Source of the DNA: a virus
Virus record (IMG/VR): IMGVR_UViG_3300010299_000025
Span: 1 to 33,899 of that record
Strand: one strand, 5' to 3'
DNA: 33,899 bases
In this document: positions 19,401 through 26,705 of the stretch, one piece after another
Position numbering within the stretch: the first letter of the stretch is position 1
Layout: each line of letters starts with the position of its first letter
The notes under the pieces: model-generated
Seen by the model: only the letters and a program-made list of their open reading frames with translations
Database searches by the model: none
What the model was told of the DNA's origin: nothing
Made by a program: the position numbers and the translations under genes

Positions 19401-22400
19401 GCATCGTCTATGAGTCCATTTGATTTCAAATCAAGGTCTTTTGATACTAGTTCAAACAATTCTACACAAGTACTTTCTTCTAATGAATCTATAGTTTTTG
19501 ATTATAGTTTTTACTTACCTAGAATTGATAAACTAACTTTAGATAAAAATGGTAAATTTGATTTGGTATTTGGTGAATCTAGTGAAACACCAGTTAAACC
19601 ACAAATATCAGAAGATGTATTAGATGTTGCAACAATTTTAAGTTCTGCTTATGTTTATGACGTAAACAGAGACATCGATATTGTATTAACTGACAATAGA
19701 AGATTTACTTTTTCTGATATAAGAGATATTGAAAAGAGAGTTGATAATCTTGAATTAACAAGCACATTATCTCTTCTTGAAGTTGACACTAAAAATCTTT
19801 TAATCCAGGATTCTGAAGGTTTCAATAGATTCAAGTCTGGATTTTTTGTAGATGATTTCCAAAATTTTGATACTTCAGATGTTAAATCACCAATTTTCAA
19901 AGCAAATATTAGTAATGGATCTTTAAAGTCTGAAGTAAATAAAAACAGAATTACACTTAAGTTAGATTCAAATACTAATACTCAAATAACTGGACATACA
20001 CTAACATTAAGTTATTCTGAGAATGATTATCAAAAACAACCATTTGCAAGTAGAATTGTAAATGTAAATCCATTTAATATTGTAACTTGGACTGGAAAAC
20101 TTGAATTAAATCCATCTAATGATAGTTGGACTATAGAAATTTCTTCTTCTGAAAGAGTTGGTAGTGCTACAAGAGGAGGTGAAACAGAGGTTATTAGATC
20201 TTCTAGATCTATAGAATTCATTAGATCTAGAAATATAGAGTTTATTGGAACTAGATTAAAACCTTCTACTGAGTTTAGTTTGATATTTGACTCTAGAAAT
20301 CTCTCTTCAAATTTAACAGGAACTACTTATGCATTCCCCAAATTACTACAAATAACAAGTGTAGTTGGAACATTTAATGTTGGTGAGACTGTTAATGGAT
20401 TTGATAATAATGGAAATAGAATCTCATTTAGAACTTGTACAGCAAATCATAAGACTGGAGTATTCAACAATCCAGATTCAACTTATAATATTAATCCTTA
20501 TGATCCAACTGTACAACTTCCTTCAAGTTATGGTCCACAGTCTACAGTATTGAATGTTGATACATCATCATTACAAATTTCAAACGAATCTTCTTTCTTT
20601 GGAAATGCTACTTCTGGTATGAGATTGTTTGGAACAGAAAGTGGAGCAATAGCAACAATATCTGCATTAAAACTAGTATCAGATGATAACGGAACTTTAA
20701 TAGGAAGTGTATTTATTCCTGATCCAGATTCAAGTTCATTGAAATTTAGAACTGGTAATGCTTCTGTGAAGTTAACTACATCTACTGCAGGTTTAGGAGT
20801 TCCAGGAGAATTTACCAGCACTGCAGAAACTGTCTTTAATACTTCAGGAACTAGAATAGAGATTAGGACTGTTACTTATTATGATCCTCTAGCACAGACA
20901 TTCATTGTAGATGAACCTGAAGGGATTTTCCCAACTTCTATTGATGTTTTCTTTGCTACTAAAGACGATACAATACCAGTTACACTTCAGATTAGAGAAG
21001 TTATAAACGGTATTCCAGGTGGTCCCGATAAGATTGTTGGAAGTTTAGAAAAGATTTTAAATCCAAATGAAGTTAAAGTTAGTAAAGATTCTTCGGTAGC
21101 AACAAACTTCAAGTTTGATAATCTAACTAGATTAGAAGGAGGTAGAGAATATGCTATTGTTCTTATTTCTGATTCAAGCGACTATCAAGTTTGGATTTCT
21201 AGAGTAGGGGAAATTGAAATTTCTACACAATCATTCACTGAAGCTCAGAAAGTTTTAATCAGTAAGCAACCATCTTTAGGATCTTTATTCAAATCCCAAA
21301 ATGGAACTACTTGGATTCCAACTCCAGAAGATGATCTTAAATTTACAATTAAGAATGCTAAATTTAATACTACAGGAGGAACTTCAACATTCTTCAATAG
21401 TGAAGTTAATGCAAGATCAAATGAAAATAAACTTGCTCCAAATTCAATCTTCTCAATATCAACAGATGCCTCAGAATTCAATAATGGAAGATATATTCTA
21501 GTTTTTCATCCAAATCATGGAATGTATTCATCAACTAATAAAGTTGTTATTGAGGGAGTTAAATCAGATATTCTTCCAGAAAAATTAACAATTGGGTATG
21601 GTATTACATCTTCTGGTGCGATAGACGTATCAGATTCTACAATATTCCAACAATTTGAAGGATCTACAGTTAGTAATTCTGATGCTTATATTGAGATTAA
21701 TGGTGAGATTATAAAATATGAAAATGTTTCTGGAAATCAATTAACTGATATTACAAGAGGTCAATTTGGAACTAAACAATTAGATCATCCAGTAAATTCT
21801 TTAGTACGTAAGTATGAATTTAACAATGTTTCTTTGGCCGGAATCAATACGGAACACGATGTAATTAGTCCAACAATAGATTCTTACTATGTACAAGTAG
21901 AATCTGGAAAACAATTCAGCGAAAGTAAATTTGGTGGTGGTGATAAAATATTTGCCTCAAGAAATAAGCAATTTAGTAAATTAGAATTTGAGAATAATTT
22001 TATTAGAAAATTTGAATCCACTTCTGTAGATTCTTCTATTAGAACAGTAAGTTCTACTAGTGTAGATGGAACAGAAGTATCATTTAAAGATAAAGGATTT
22101 GAATCTGTCGGTATTAATAGTACAAATACATTTACAGATCCAAGAATGGTTTGCTCTAGAGTTAATGAAACTACATCATTAAATTCCAATCAATTCAAGG
22201 ATAATAAGTCATTCACTTTACAATTAACATTATCAACTGATAATGAAGACTTATCTCCTGTAATAAATTTGAATAATTCAAATTTAATTGTAGAAAATAA
22301 TAGAATAAATCAACCAATTAGCACAAATTCTTATCCTGTAGACGGTAGAGTTAATTCAAATGTTGATGATCCAAATGCTTTAATTTATGTTTCTAATAGG

Positions 22401-22766
22401 ATTGAATTGGCGCAAAGTGCATCTTCAATAAAGGTTTTACTTTCAGCATTCAGATCACAATTTTCTGATATTAGAGTTCTTTATAAGATTTTTAGGGACG
22501 ATACTCCAGATGAAAGTCAAGTTTGGCAGTTATTCCCAGGATACTTGAACCTTGATGTAAATAATAAAATTGTTGATCCTTCTAAGAATGATGGTAGATC
22601 TGATAAATTAGTTCCATCTAGTTTTGAAGATGAGTATCGTGAATACTCATTCACAATTGATGACTTACCACAATTTACATCATTTGCTGTAAAGATTGTT
22701 GGTACAAGTACAAATCAAGCATTCACCCCAATTATAGAAGATCTAAGAGTTATTGCATTAAAATGA
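16404..22766 (+). CDS. Large DUF4815-type virion structural protein (2120 aa), gp10 position
   Basis: The N-terminus reads NVNPYYDDFDSQKNYYKVLF, then KPGVTVQARELTTLQSILQ, which is the signature of the DUF4815 family of phage structural proteins. A further family-like block at about 1100-1150 has DIEKRVDNLELTSTLSLLE followed by GFNRFKSGFFVDDF. The protein also carries an EINGEIIKYENVSGNQLTDI segment at 1764-1783 followed by TRGQFGT, a module type also seen in the giant protein and in gp18. The C-terminal 150 residues (LSAFRSQFSDIRVLYKIFRDD) look like a compact conserved beta domain. By position it corresponds to the T4 gp9/gp10 region, so a peripheral baseplate or fibre-attachment role is likely; in marine phages such proteins are often called gp10-like or simply structural. 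Its stop overlaps the next start by four bases (ATGA). Confidence 0.85.
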   Translation: MSQSTNLNVNPYYDDFDSQKNYYKVLFKPGVTVQARELTTLQSILQDQIEKFGSSFYANGGIVIPGNFAYDGTFTCVEVESTYKGVDVETYFNSLIGKIVKGKNTGITAKIESVLSRNNSIRDTTTLYVKYQNSSSEDFSTEIFENGEELSVTSNVSIGNTLIESGQDVFRVISPLDRSACSVGSAAKIESGVYFVRGFFVDIDSDLIILDQYTNTPSYRVGLKITESIVDANDDSSLFDNAQGFSNFAAPGADRFKISLTLTKKEPDNFVDNDFIELFKVENGIVKKIKQNDKFSFINEILARRTFDESGNYYVSPFEVESFESLNDRLGNQGLYLSNEKTPDGSTPSDDLAVLKVSPGKAYVKGFEISTSDEILDLPKPRNTKEVESSSSNFYAANLIKVNNVQSLPKIGLTTDFTVSLYDTRLDGSASVSAGTTIGLAKIYDFESDNTSYVDASSQSNLYLFDIQTYTNLTLSSSVSAGMGEYIQGQYSNASGYVQSGSGGNLSLYQVSGEFLDNEPLIISGISTNTTITEIEDYSIQDVKSFGFGDDFAADTLLSKELLIDGPFDFESSAGVATITRFDGSAFATGFKVNDIVKYSRTGGANEPRFARITSINSSLTGIGVTDVANVSNVCTGDIDSTTTLQTIKIIRPEVINFEDSSLYSRLNNTNISEISFLNSSIFIKKYYDGQTISGNSITLPSLLNTDFVYAAFDEERYSLVDDSGNGVNLSSATFNITNGGKDAEFTGLSVATASSAKIITTQIKSNISQKFKKLQKAQSVVLNRTKYSPTRNGGLTNSTVYGTRVEDNEISLNYADIVEVHGVYQSSTTSDPELPSITFSGANSSNFKLGEVLIGKTSGAVAVYVEQNSNSKISFVYKSNNKFIVSEVVEFQDSSQNATVLTVNEGEENIISDFILDNGQRKQFYDFGRLVRKESTKEPSSRLKIVFDYFKFESTDSGDLVGANSYQEFLDKDKIPFFNGLRNSDSIDIRPRVSDYNTASSMSPFDFKSRSFDTSSNNSTQVLSSNESIVFDYSFYLPRIDKLTLDKNGKFDLVFGESSETPVKPQISEDVLDVATILSSAYVYDVNRDIDIVLTDNRRFTFSDIRDIEKRVDNLELTSTLSLLEVDTKNLLIQDSEGFNRFKSGFFVDDFQNFDTSDVKSPIFKANISNGSLKSEVNKNRITLKLDSNTNTQITGHTLTLSYSENDYQKQPFASRIVNVNPFNIVTWTGKLELNPSNDSWTIEISSSERVGSATRGGETEVIRSSRSIEFIRSRNIEFIGTRLKPSTEFSLIFDSRNLSSNLTGTTYAFPKLLQITSVVGTFNVGETVNGFDNNGNRISFRTCTANHKTGVFNNPDSTYNINPYDPTVQLPSSYGPQSTVLNVDTSSLQISNESSFFGNATSGMRLFGTESGAIATISALKLVSDDNGTLIGSVFIPDPDSSSLKFRTGNASVKLTTSTAGLGVPGEFTSTAETVFNTSGTRIEIRTVTYYDPLAQTFIVDEPEGIFPTSIDVFFATKDDTIPVTLQIREVINGIPGGPDKIVGSLEKILNPNEVKVSKDSSVATNFKFDNLTRLEGGREYAIVLISDSSDYQVWISRVGEIEISTQSFTEAQKVLISKQPSLGSLFKSQNGTTWIPTPEDDLKFTIKNAKFNTTGGTSTFFNSEVNARSNENKLAPNSIFSISTDASEFNNGRYILVFHPNHGMYSSTNKVVIEGVKSDILPEKLTIGYGITSSGAIDVSDSTIFQQFEGSTVSNSDAYIEINGEIIKYENVSGNQLTDITRGQFGTKQLDHPVNSLVRKYEFNNVSLAGINTEHDVISPTIDSYYVQVESGKQFSESKFGGGDKIFASRNKQFSKLEFENNFIRKFESTSVDSSIRTVSSTSVDGTEVSFKDKGFESVGINSTNTFTDPRMVCSRVNETTSLNSNQFKDNKSFTLQLTLSTDNEDLSPVINLNNSNLIVENNRINQPISTNSYPVDGRVNSNVDDPNALIYVSNRIELAQSASSIKVLLSAFRSQFSDIRVLYKIFRDDTPDESQVWQLFPGYLNLDVNNKIVDPSKNDGRSDKLVPSSFEDEYREYSFTIDDLPQFTSFAVKIVGTSTNQAFTPIIEDLRVIALK

Positions 22767-22990
22767 GTAAATTTGCTAAAATAGATGGACATCAAAATTT
22801 AATAAGAGACATTAAATCAAATGCAATAATAAATACTGACATATCTGAGGGTAACAATTATTTTCTAAATAGGCAAAAGAGAAAAGAAGATGAAGAAACT
22901 ATGAACAAATTGAAAAATGATATTGATTTTCTAAAATCTTCTATCGATGAAATTAAATCTTTAGTTAAAGGATTAAAAGATGGAAAGTAA
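22763..22990 (+). CDS. Small conserved coiled-coil phage protein (75 aa)
   Basis: The start codon overlaps the stop of the 2120-aa gene (ATGA), suggesting coupled translation. The product begins MSKFAKIDGHQNLIRDIKSN, followed by AIINTD, and ends in a charged helix with heptad-like spacing (about residues 40-72, MNKLKNDIDFLKSSIDEIK). Short proteins with an xGHxxLxRDxxSxAIINTD start and a C-terminal coiled coil recur next to neck or baseplate genes in T4-like phages; I recall them without an assigned function. It may be a structural cofactor or assembly chaperone; that is inference from position and the coiled coil. Confidence 0.75.
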   Translation: MSKFAKIDGHQNLIRDIKSNAIINTDISEGNNYFLNRQKRKEDEETMNKLKNDIDFLKSSIDEIKSLVKGLKDGK

Positions 22991-23156
22991 TGAAATTAAA
23001 TTGGAAAATGTTTCAAAATTATTTCTTTTTGAAAATTTATCGAGAGACATAGATTCTATCGAAGACATTAATAAATTGAAGGAAATATGTAAATCTTGTA
23101 TAAAACTTTATTTTAAGCAACAAGAAACATTAAAAGTAATCTTTCTAAATAGTTAA
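22980..23156 (+). CDS. Small hypothetical protein (58 aa), overlaps previous gene
   Basis: ATG at 22980 opens a 58-codon frame ending at TAA 23154-23156, overlapping the end of the 75-aa gene by 11 bases in another frame. The product starts MESNEIKLENVSKLFLFENL and is predicted mostly helical, with a KLKEICKSCIKLYFKQQETL segment (33-52) that includes two cysteines three residues apart. No membrane segment is evident. The frame fills the gap before gp13, which would otherwise be 179 bases without a gene in a tightly packed cluster; this and ordinary codon use support it. The function is not recognised. Confidence 0.65.
   Translation: MESNEIKLENVSKLFLFENLSRDIDSIEDINKLKEICKSCIKLYFKQQETLKVIFLNS
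23144..23151 (+). promoter_or_regulatory. Possible late promoter before gp13 (TCTAAATA)
   Basis: TCTAAATA differs from the late consensus TATAAATA at one position. It lies 18 bases before the gp13 ATG and overlaps the last codons of the 58-aa frame. The same octamer occurs before gp20, which makes chance less likely, but a C at position 2 is not part of the usual consensus. Confidence 0.35.
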
Positions 23157-23169
23157 AAAAGTAAAAATA

Positions 23170-23991
23170 ATGGCAAAACCCGCATCAAGACAAGAATTAA
23201 AAGATTATGCTTTAAGACAACTTGGTGCTCCAGTTTTAGAAATCAATGTTGACGATGAGCAAATGGATGATCGTTTAGATGACGCTCTTCAACTTTTTTA
23301 TGAACGTCATTTTGATGGTGTGGAGAGAGTTTATCTAAAGTATAAATTAACTGAAGATGACATTAAAAGAGGTAGAGCAAGAGGTGGAGATGAAACTCTT
23401 GGTATTACAACTTTCACTACTTCTAGTGGAAACTTTGAAGAGAATTCTAATTTTATAAATTTGCCAGACTTTGTTATTGGTGTAGAAAGAATTTTTAAAT
23501 TCGATACAAGTACTGTTACTAATAATTTTTTCAATTACAAGTATCAACTTTTTTTGAATGATGTCGCTTTTAATGTTGGTTATGGTGGACTTTTAAATTA
23601 TTCAATGGTAAGAACTTATGTTGAAGAAATTGATTTTTTACTTTCAACAACTAAGCAAATTAGATTTAACAAAAGAAATAATAGATTATATTTAGATGTT
23701 GATTGGGGAACAGCAGTAAAAGATACTTACATTATTATAGATTGCCAGAGAATTATGGATCCATCAGATTATACTGGAGTTTATAATGATTCTTGGTTGA
23801 AAATGTATTTTACTGCTCTTCTTAAGAAACAGTGGGGTCAAAATTTAATTAAATTCCAAGGAGTAAGACTTCCAGGTGGAGTGGAACTTAATGGAAGACA
23901 AATTTATGACGATGCTGTTAATGAATTAGAATCGATAAGACAAAGAATGATGAGTGAATACGAAACTGCTCCTTTTGATGCCATAGGATAA
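23170..23991 (+). CDS. gp13: Neck protein gp13
   Basis: The 273-residue product begins MAKPASRQELKDYALRQLGA and continues PVLEINVDDEQMDDRLDDALQLFYERHFDG, the typical start of gp13-type neck proteins of T4-like marine phages (T4 gp13 is 309 aa). In T4, gp13 and gp14 form the neck that seals the filled head and allows the tail to join. The C-terminal part (MKMYFTALLKKQWGQNLIKF, then VRLPGGVELNGRQIYDDA) is also typical. No Shine-Dalgarno is obvious. The gp14 ATG follows the stop after one base, so the two neck partners are probably made together. Confidence 0.88.
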   Translation: MAKPASRQELKDYALRQLGAPVLEINVDDEQMDDRLDDALQLFYERHFDGVERVYLKYKLTEDDIKRGRARGGDETLGITTFTTSSGNFEENSNFINLPDFVIGVERIFKFDTSTVTNNFFNYKYQLFLNDVAFNVGYGGLLNYSMVRTYVEEIDFLLSTTKQIRFNKRNNRLYLDVDWGTAVKDTYIIIDCQRIMDPSDYTGVYNDSWLKMYFTALLKKQWGQNLIKFQGVRLPGGVELNGRQIYDDAVNELESIRQRMMSEYETAPFDAIG

Positions 23992-23992
23992 T

Positions 23993-25363
23993 ATGCTAAA
24001 TCCATTTTTTCTAAACGGTAGTAATGGTGAACAGGGTCTTGTTCAAGACCTTATTAATGAGCAACTTAAAATTTATGGAATAGAAGTTTACTACTTACCT
24101 AGAGCCATTTTTTCTGAAGGAAAGGTAATTAGGGAAGCTATATACTCAAAATTTCAAAATGCATTTCCAATTGAAGCCTACGTCCAAAATTTTGAGGGGT
24201 TTCAAGATAATACTGTTTTAATGAGTAAATTTGGAGTTAGAGTTACTGATGAACTTAATTTAATAATCTCAAAAGAGAGGTTTGAATTATACATTGGTGA
24301 GATTATGAAATCAATTCCAAATGTAAAAAACTTTTCTAGACCAAATGAAGGAGATCTAATTTATGTTCCATTAACTGAAAGTTTAATGGAAATTAAATTT
24401 GTAGAAAATAGAAAACCATTCTTTCAATTGCAAAAAATTTATGTTTATGAATTAAGATGTGAATTATATGAATTAGAAGATGATGAAATTAAAACTGGGA
24501 TAACTGATATTGATAAACAATTTAAAGACGAAAGTTATTCGGCAACATTAACTCTTTCTGGTATAGGCGTAACAGCAACAGCAACATCAACAATAGTTGA
24601 TGGTGGAATACAAACTGTTGATATTATAAACGGTGGATATGGATTTAGTTCTACACCATCAATAGTAGTAAGTTCTCCAACATCTGGAACTCAAGCTAGA
24701 GTTGTAGGTACTACTACAAGTTCAATATCATTAAATTCCAAGTTAAGCATAAATAAAGTTTACATAGAAGATGGTGGTAGTGGTTACACTACAAAACCAA
24801 CAATATCTTTATTTGGTGGAGGAGGAACTGGCGCATCATTTAATGTTGGAATTTCTACAACTGGATCTGTAGGATTTGTATCAATTGCAAATACAGGTCA
24901 AGGATACACTTCTATACCAAATGTAACATTTTCTTCTCCTCCTGGTGCTGGTGTAACTGCCACTGGAGAAGCAGTATTAAATTCAACAGGAGGAATATCT
25001 ACAGTTAGAATGACAAATTGTGGTTCTGGATATTTAACTGCACCAACAGTTACAATATCAGCAGGATCTACTATATCTACTGGTAACTTTAAGTTCAACG
25101 AAACAGTGACTGGATCTATATCTAATGCTACTGGATTAGTTAGAGACTGGGATCCTGATACCAGAGTTTTAAAAGTTTATGGTCAAGGAAAAGATTTTAT
25201 TGTTGGAGATCTTGTAAAAGGATCAGATTCATCTGCTGAATATTTCATTCAAAAATATAATACTTTTGAGTCTGATACAGAATACGATCAAAATGAAATT
25301 ATTCAGGAAGAATCGGACAATATTCTTCAGTTTGATGAGATAAATCCTTTCGGAGAAGTTTAA
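23993..25363 (+). CDS. gp14: Neck protein gp14 with inserted GxGY repeats
   Basis: The N-terminal 180 residues fit gp14: a start at MLNPFFLNGSNGEQGLVQDL, a YYLPRAIFSEGKVIREA segment near 34-50, and KPFFQLQKIYVYELRCELYE near 142-161. In T4, gp14 is 256 aa and forms the neck with gp13. Here it is 456 aa. The extra length lies mainly in about residues 200-360 and consists of four repeats with the form hydrophobic strand, then GxGY or a close variant, then T-x-P: GGYGF at 214-218, GGSGY at 261-265, TGQGY at 301-305, CGSGY at 343-347, spaced 40-49 residues. The C-terminal part (EYDQNEIIQEESDNILQFDE) resumes a neck-like acidic tail. The insertion probably projects from the neck as a decoration. Confidence 0.87.
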   Translation: MLNPFFLNGSNGEQGLVQDLINEQLKIYGIEVYYLPRAIFSEGKVIREAIYSKFQNAFPIEAYVQNFEGFQDNTVLMSKFGVRVTDELNLIISKERFELYIGEIMKSIPNVKNFSRPNEGDLIYVPLTESLMEIKFVENRKPFFQLQKIYVYELRCELYELEDDEIKTGITDIDKQFKDESYSATLTLSGIGVTATATSTIVDGGIQTVDIINGGYGFSSTPSIVVSSPTSGTQARVVGTTTSSISLNSKLSINKVYIEDGGSGYTTKPTISLFGGGGTGASFNVGISTTGSVGFVSIANTGQGYTSIPNVTFSSPPGAGVTATGEAVLNSTGGISTVRMTNCGSGYLTAPTVTISAGSTISTGNFKFNETVTGSISNATGLVRDWDPDTRVLKVYGQGKDFIVGDLVKGSDSSAEYFIQKYNTFESDTEYDQNEIIQEESDNILQFDEINPFGEV

Positions 25364-25395
25364 TTGGTTAAATAATAACTACAGAGGTTAAGAAA

Positions 25396-26250
25396 ATGTT
25401 TGGAACTTACTTTTATAATAAAATAATTACAAAACACGTTGTAGCATTTGGCACGTTATTTAATAATATATCGATTAAAAAGCAAGATCAATCTGAAAAT
25501 GATCTTTCTATTTTTAAAGTTCCAATTTCTTACGGACCAGTACAAAAATTTCTAGCAAGGATTGAACAAGATCCAAATGCAAGTAGAAAGATTGCAACAA
25601 CCTTGCCAAGAATGTCTTTCGAAATGGTTTCTATTGATTACGATGGAACTAGAAAATCTTCTGTAATTCAAAAATTCAAAACAGCATCGGCAACTGATAG
25701 TACTGATATTAAAAATGTTTTTGTGCCGACTCCGTATAATATTCAATTTGAGTTGAATATTATGTCAAAGCTTCAAGATGATGTACTTCAGATCATAGAA
25801 CAAATACTACCATTTTTTCAACCATCTTTCAATCTTTCAATTAATTTTATTCCTCAAATTAATGAAATTAAAGATGTTCCAATAATATTAAATAGAATTA
25901 ATTTTAGAGATAATTACGAAGAAGATTTCAGAACTAGAAAGATTATAAATTATACATTAACTTTTACATTAAAAACATACTTATATAGTGAAATTCCATC
26001 AGATCAAGATGGTCTAATTAAAAAGGTTCAGGTCGATTATGCAACTGATGCATTGAGGAGTGCTAAGAGAGAAATTAGATACACATCAACTCCAAAAGCT
26101 CTTGAAGACTATAACGATGATGGTCAGATAAACTCTCTTGACGATCCATTTATTGAAATTGGAGATGATTTCGGATTCAACAGAGATCTACAAGAATTCT
26201 CAGACTTTAAAACTTACAGTCCAAATCAAGGAATTGATGTTGATGTATGA
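25396..26250 (+). CDS. gp15: Tail sheath stabiliser and terminator gp15
   Basis: The 284-residue product (T4 gp15 is 272 aa) starts MFGTYFYNKIITKHVVAFGT and has FKVPISYGPVQKFLARIEQD at about 41-60, typical of gp15. In T4, a gp15 hexamer caps the sheath and tube and joins the tail to the neck. Residues 238-249 spell DYNDDGQINSLD, which matches a dockerin-type or EF-hand calcium loop (acidic or amide side chains at loop positions 1, 3, 5 and 12, Gly at 6, Ile at 8). The segment just after it, FIEIGDDFGF, is also acidic. An AGAGG ribosome binding site lies eight bases before the ATG. The stop overlaps the gp16 start by four bases. Confidence 0.9.
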   Translation: MFGTYFYNKIITKHVVAFGTLFNNISIKKQDQSENDLSIFKVPISYGPVQKFLARIEQDPNASRKIATTLPRMSFEMVSIDYDGTRKSSVIQKFKTASATDSTDIKNVFVPTPYNIQFELNIMSKLQDDVLQIIEQILPFFQPSFNLSINFIPQINEIKDVPIILNRINFRDNYEEDFRTRKIINYTLTFTLKTYLYSEIPSDQDGLIKKVQVDYATDALRSAKREIRYTSTPKALEDYNDDGQINSLDDPFIEIGDDFGFNRDLQEFSDFKTYSPNQGIDVDV

Positions 26251-26696
26251 GTATGATGGAAAAAAAGTATGAAGGATTAGAAAAAGCTTTAAATATCAAA
26301 ACTGATATTGATAAAGCTATTGATACAGAAGTAGTATCAAATGAAATTGTAGATGTTAATCCTGATGAAAAAGAATCTAATGATCCAGAAAAAGATTATG
26401 AATATACTAGAGAAAATCTTTATAAGTTAATAGATAGAGGTCAAGAGGCAATTGAAGGAATTCTTGAATTAGCACAGGAATCTGAACATCCAAGAGCGTT
26501 TGAAGTTGCTGGTCAGTTAATTAAATCTGTTGGAGACGTTACAGATAAGTTATTAGATCTTCAGAAGAAGATGAAGGATTTAGATGCTCCAAATAAAAAA
26601 GGAAACACAACAGTAAATAATGCACTTTTTGTTGGATCTACAGCAGAATTATCTAAACTTTTAAAACAAGGTCTTCTAAATAATAAAGAAGAATAA
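26247..26696 (+). CDS. gp16: Terminase small subunit gp16
   Basis: The 149-residue product fits gp16 of T4-like phages (T4: 164 aa). It has an acidic N-terminal part and a central helical region, YTRENLYKLIDRGQEAIEGI at about 51-70 followed by AFEVAGQLIKSVGDVTDKLLDLQKKM, the family's oligomerisation coiled coil, then a tail with NNALFVGSTAELSKLLKQG. In T4, gp16 forms rings that recognise concatemeric DNA and stimulate the gp17 ATPase and cutting. ATG at 26247 overlaps the gp15 stop (ATGA); the methionine codons two and three codons later are alternatives. Unusually, the large subunit gp17 does not follow; three other genes lie between. Confidence 0.87.
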   Translation: MSMMEKKYEGLEKALNIKTDIDKAIDTEVVSNEIVDVNPDEKESNDPEKDYEYTRENLYKLIDRGQEAIEGILELAQESEHPRAFEVAGQLIKSVGDVTDKLLDLQKKMKDLDAPNKKGNTTVNNALFVGSTAELSKLLKQGLLNNKEE

Positions 26697-26705
26697 TCTT
26701 AACTC

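Noticed and set aside
20365-20553. Plus-strand 62-codon frame inside the 2120-aa gene
   Set aside because: It is out of frame within an intact structural gene and its composition is only Leu, Ile, Met and Gln-rich, as expected from a shifted frame of AT-rich coding DNA.
22980-23156. NblA-like (phycobilisome degradation) identity for the 58-aa protein
   Set aside because: It has similar length and a helical LYxxQ-type segment, but the characteristic N-terminal and C-terminal NblA residues are not present.
24593-25070. Recent tandem duplication at DNA level in gp14
   Set aside because: The four protein repeats are similar only in pattern; their DNA sequences and spacing (49, 40 and 42 residues) differ, so there is no recent duplication.
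25367-25374. GTTAAATA before gp15 as a late promoter
   Set aside because: It has two mismatches to TATAAATA, including the conserved second position, and such octamers are common in this AT-rich sequence.
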